Assembly (NCBI RefSeq): GCF_900110705.1
Contig: NZ_FOEJ01000001.1
Span: 751,501-815,500 of the forward strand
Reading direction: 5' to 3'
Source of the DNA: Loktanella sp. DSM 29012
GTDB taxonomy: Bacteria; Pseudomonadota; Alphaproteobacteria; Rhodobacterales; Rhodobacteraceae
DNA length: 64,000 nt
The position numbers and the translations under genes were made by a program. Position 1 is the first letter of the stretch; every line of letters begins with the position of its first letter. Positions 62,986-64,000 of the stretch are shown in pieces. The notes beneath the pieces were generated by a model. The model ran no database searches. It was not told where the DNA came from and saw only the letters and a list, made by a program, of their open reading frames with translations.

Positions 62986-64000
62986 TCAGGCGATACGCGA
63001 CAGCAGACCGCCGGGTTGACGCATGATCTTGCCGTCCAGTTCCAGATCGACCAACGCGGGTGCAACCTGCATCGGTTTGGCTGACAGATCGCGGATCAGT
63101 TGATCCTCGGCCATGGGCGACGGGCCCAGCCGCGCGAGGATCTGTTCGTGCAGCCGTGCAGCACTGGCCAGATCGCGGGCCGGCGGTGCGGTGGGGACAT
63201 GCGTCATCACTTCGCAACGGCTGTCTGTCGGGATTGCGGACGGTCCGTTCGCGTTGTCCGCCAGGGCGCGCAATGGCGCAGGTGCCGCAACTGGACCCAG
63301 CGCCTCCAGGATATCGTGAACTGAACGCACCAGAGTGGCACCGTCGCGGATCAGCATGTTACAGCCCGCTGCCCGCGCATCAAGGGGATGCCCTGGCACC
63401 GCCAGCACGTCGCGGTGCTGGTCCAGCGCATTGCGTGCCGTGATCAGGCTGCCCGATTTTGCCGCGGCTTCGACCACGACAACCGCGCGGGACAGCCCGG
63501 CGATGATCCGGTTACGGGCTGGAAAATGCCGTGCCTGCGGTTGCAGACCCATCGGCATTTCGGACAGTCGCAGCCCACGGTCGGCAATGGCATGCGCCAG
63601 TTCCGCGTTTTCTGACGGATAGATCACATCGACACCGCCCGCCTGCACCGCAACGGTTCCGCCATCCAGCGCGGCCAGATGCGCTGCCGCATCGACCCCG
63701 CGAGCCAGGCCCGACACCACCACATAGCCTGCCTCGGTCAGGTCGGCAGCCAGTTTGCGGGCCATGCGCGTGCCCAGTGACGACGCATTCCGGGCACCCA
63801 CCAAGGCGATCATCGGGCGCGCCAGCAGGGCCGGATTTCCCAGCGTCCACAGCAGCGGCGGTGCATCCGCCATATCGGCGAGCGCCGCCGGATAGTCGGG
63901 ATCGTCCGTCGCAATCAACCGCGCACCTGCCGCCCGGGCCGCGCGCAATTCTGCGCTGATGACGGCAGCAGGGCAGATCCGGTAATCAGACACGCCTGCG
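62986..64000 (-). CDS. dprA: DNA processing protein DprA, 5' end outside the window
   Basis: The visible 338 codons run off the right-hand edge. A GTG at 63993 is probably internal, since the frame stays open to the edge and DprA normally has an N-terminal helical domain. The Rossmann-like DprA core is intact: LVGARNASSLGTRMAR, SGLARGVDAAAH, GGVDVIYPSEN, ARNRIIAGLSRAVVVVEAAAKSGSLITA and GHPLDARAAGCN. A winged-helix domain at the C-terminus (from HEQILARLGPSPMAEDQLIRDL) is present. DprA loads RecA on incoming single-stranded DNA in transformation. It is 213 bp upstream of topA. Confidence 0.93.
   Translation of the reverse strand, partial: AGVSDYRICPAAVISAELRAARAAGARLIATDDPDYPAALADMADAPPLLWTLGNPALLARPMIALVGARNASSLGTRMARKLAADLTEAGYVVVSGLARGVDAAAHLAALDGGTVAVQAGGVDVIYPSENAELAHAIADRGLRLSEMPMGLQPQARHFPARNRIIAGLSRAVVVVEAAAKSGSLITARNALDQHRDVLAVPGHPLDARAAGCNMLIRDGATLVRSVHDILEALGPVAAPAPLRALADNANGPSAIPTDSRCEVMTHVPTAPPARDLASAARLHEQILARLGPSPMAEDQLIRDLSAKPMQVAPALVDLELDGKIMRQPGGLLSRIA

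Noticed and set aside
62801-63217. A 138-aa minus-strand frame between topA and dprA
   Set aside because: It overlaps the end of dprA in another frame and has an arginine/threonine-rich composition with no ribosome-binding site; the 213-bp gap shows nothing else.
1-64000. CRISPR arrays, rRNA or tRNA genes, attachment sites, replication origin
   Set aside because: Intergenic regions were read for regular repeats and cloverleaf or rRNA signatures and none was found.

Overview
The window is a 64 kb chromosomal piece of a high-GC alphaproteobacterium, most likely a member of the Rhodobacterales (Roseobacter group). The reasons are the short-form HisG with its HisZ partner, a class II (B12-dependent) ribonucleotide reductase, TAXI-type TRAP transport, a Tad pilus locus whose pilins carry a VTVDW motif, and the order tolQRAB-pal-cpoB-tilS-ftsH. 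No rRNA, tRNA or CRISPR array was seen. Nearly all of it is ordinary core genome; the accessory parts are short.

Layout. 1-4.8 kb: an ArsR-type regulator, dnaE, an unknown lipoprotein and slyX. 4.9-8.2 kb: hisS-hisZ-hisG, overlapping end to start. 8.3-12.1 kb: a GH25 lipoprotein, a PsiE-like membrane protein, a DUF1330 protein, an acyl/coumarate-CoA ligase and a DUF1489 protein. 12.2-14.5 kb: nrdJ with its terminator. 14.6-15.6 kb: a scar with a 5'-truncated helix-turn-helix gene and a decayed IS3-family transposase. 15.6-20.6 kb: a glycerate 2-kinase, then TAXI binding protein, DUF1850 protein and fused TRAP permease. 20.6-25.5 kb: an RND pump, its adaptor and a divergent TetR regulator. 25.5-30.3 kb: a six-gene operon on the minus strand behind a guanidine-I riboswitch. 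30.6-38.9 kb: tolQRAB-pal-cpoB, tilS, ftsH. 39-46.7 kb: MOSC protein, fhs, folD, pdeM, an Lhr-type helicase and an AAA ATPase. 46.8-57.5 kb: a Tad (Flp) pilus locus. 57.8-64 kb: a lytic transglycosylase, a 3-oxoacid CoA-transferase pair, topA and a partial dprA.

The most interesting system is the guanidine operon. The leader of the binding-protein gene carries the conserved blocks of the guanidine-I (ykkC) riboswitch. Behind it come an ABC importer, a ureohydrolase with a long N-terminal extension and a DRHAD metal motif (read here as a nickel-dependent guanidine hydrolase of the GdmH type), a 152-aa protein with 17 histidines in its first 38 residues, and a 52-aa secreted or membrane microprotein with four clustered histidines. 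From the permease on, every gene overlaps the next. The cyanobacterial enzyme depends on HypA/HypB-like nickel chaperones; none is encoded here, so the two histidine-rich proteins are candidates for that job. That last step is inference.

Other points worth noting are an AT-richer patch inside hisS, two paralogous short pilins separated by a terminator, a palindromic candidate TetR operator in front of the RND genes, and an inverted repeat in the AT-rich gap upstream of the pilins.
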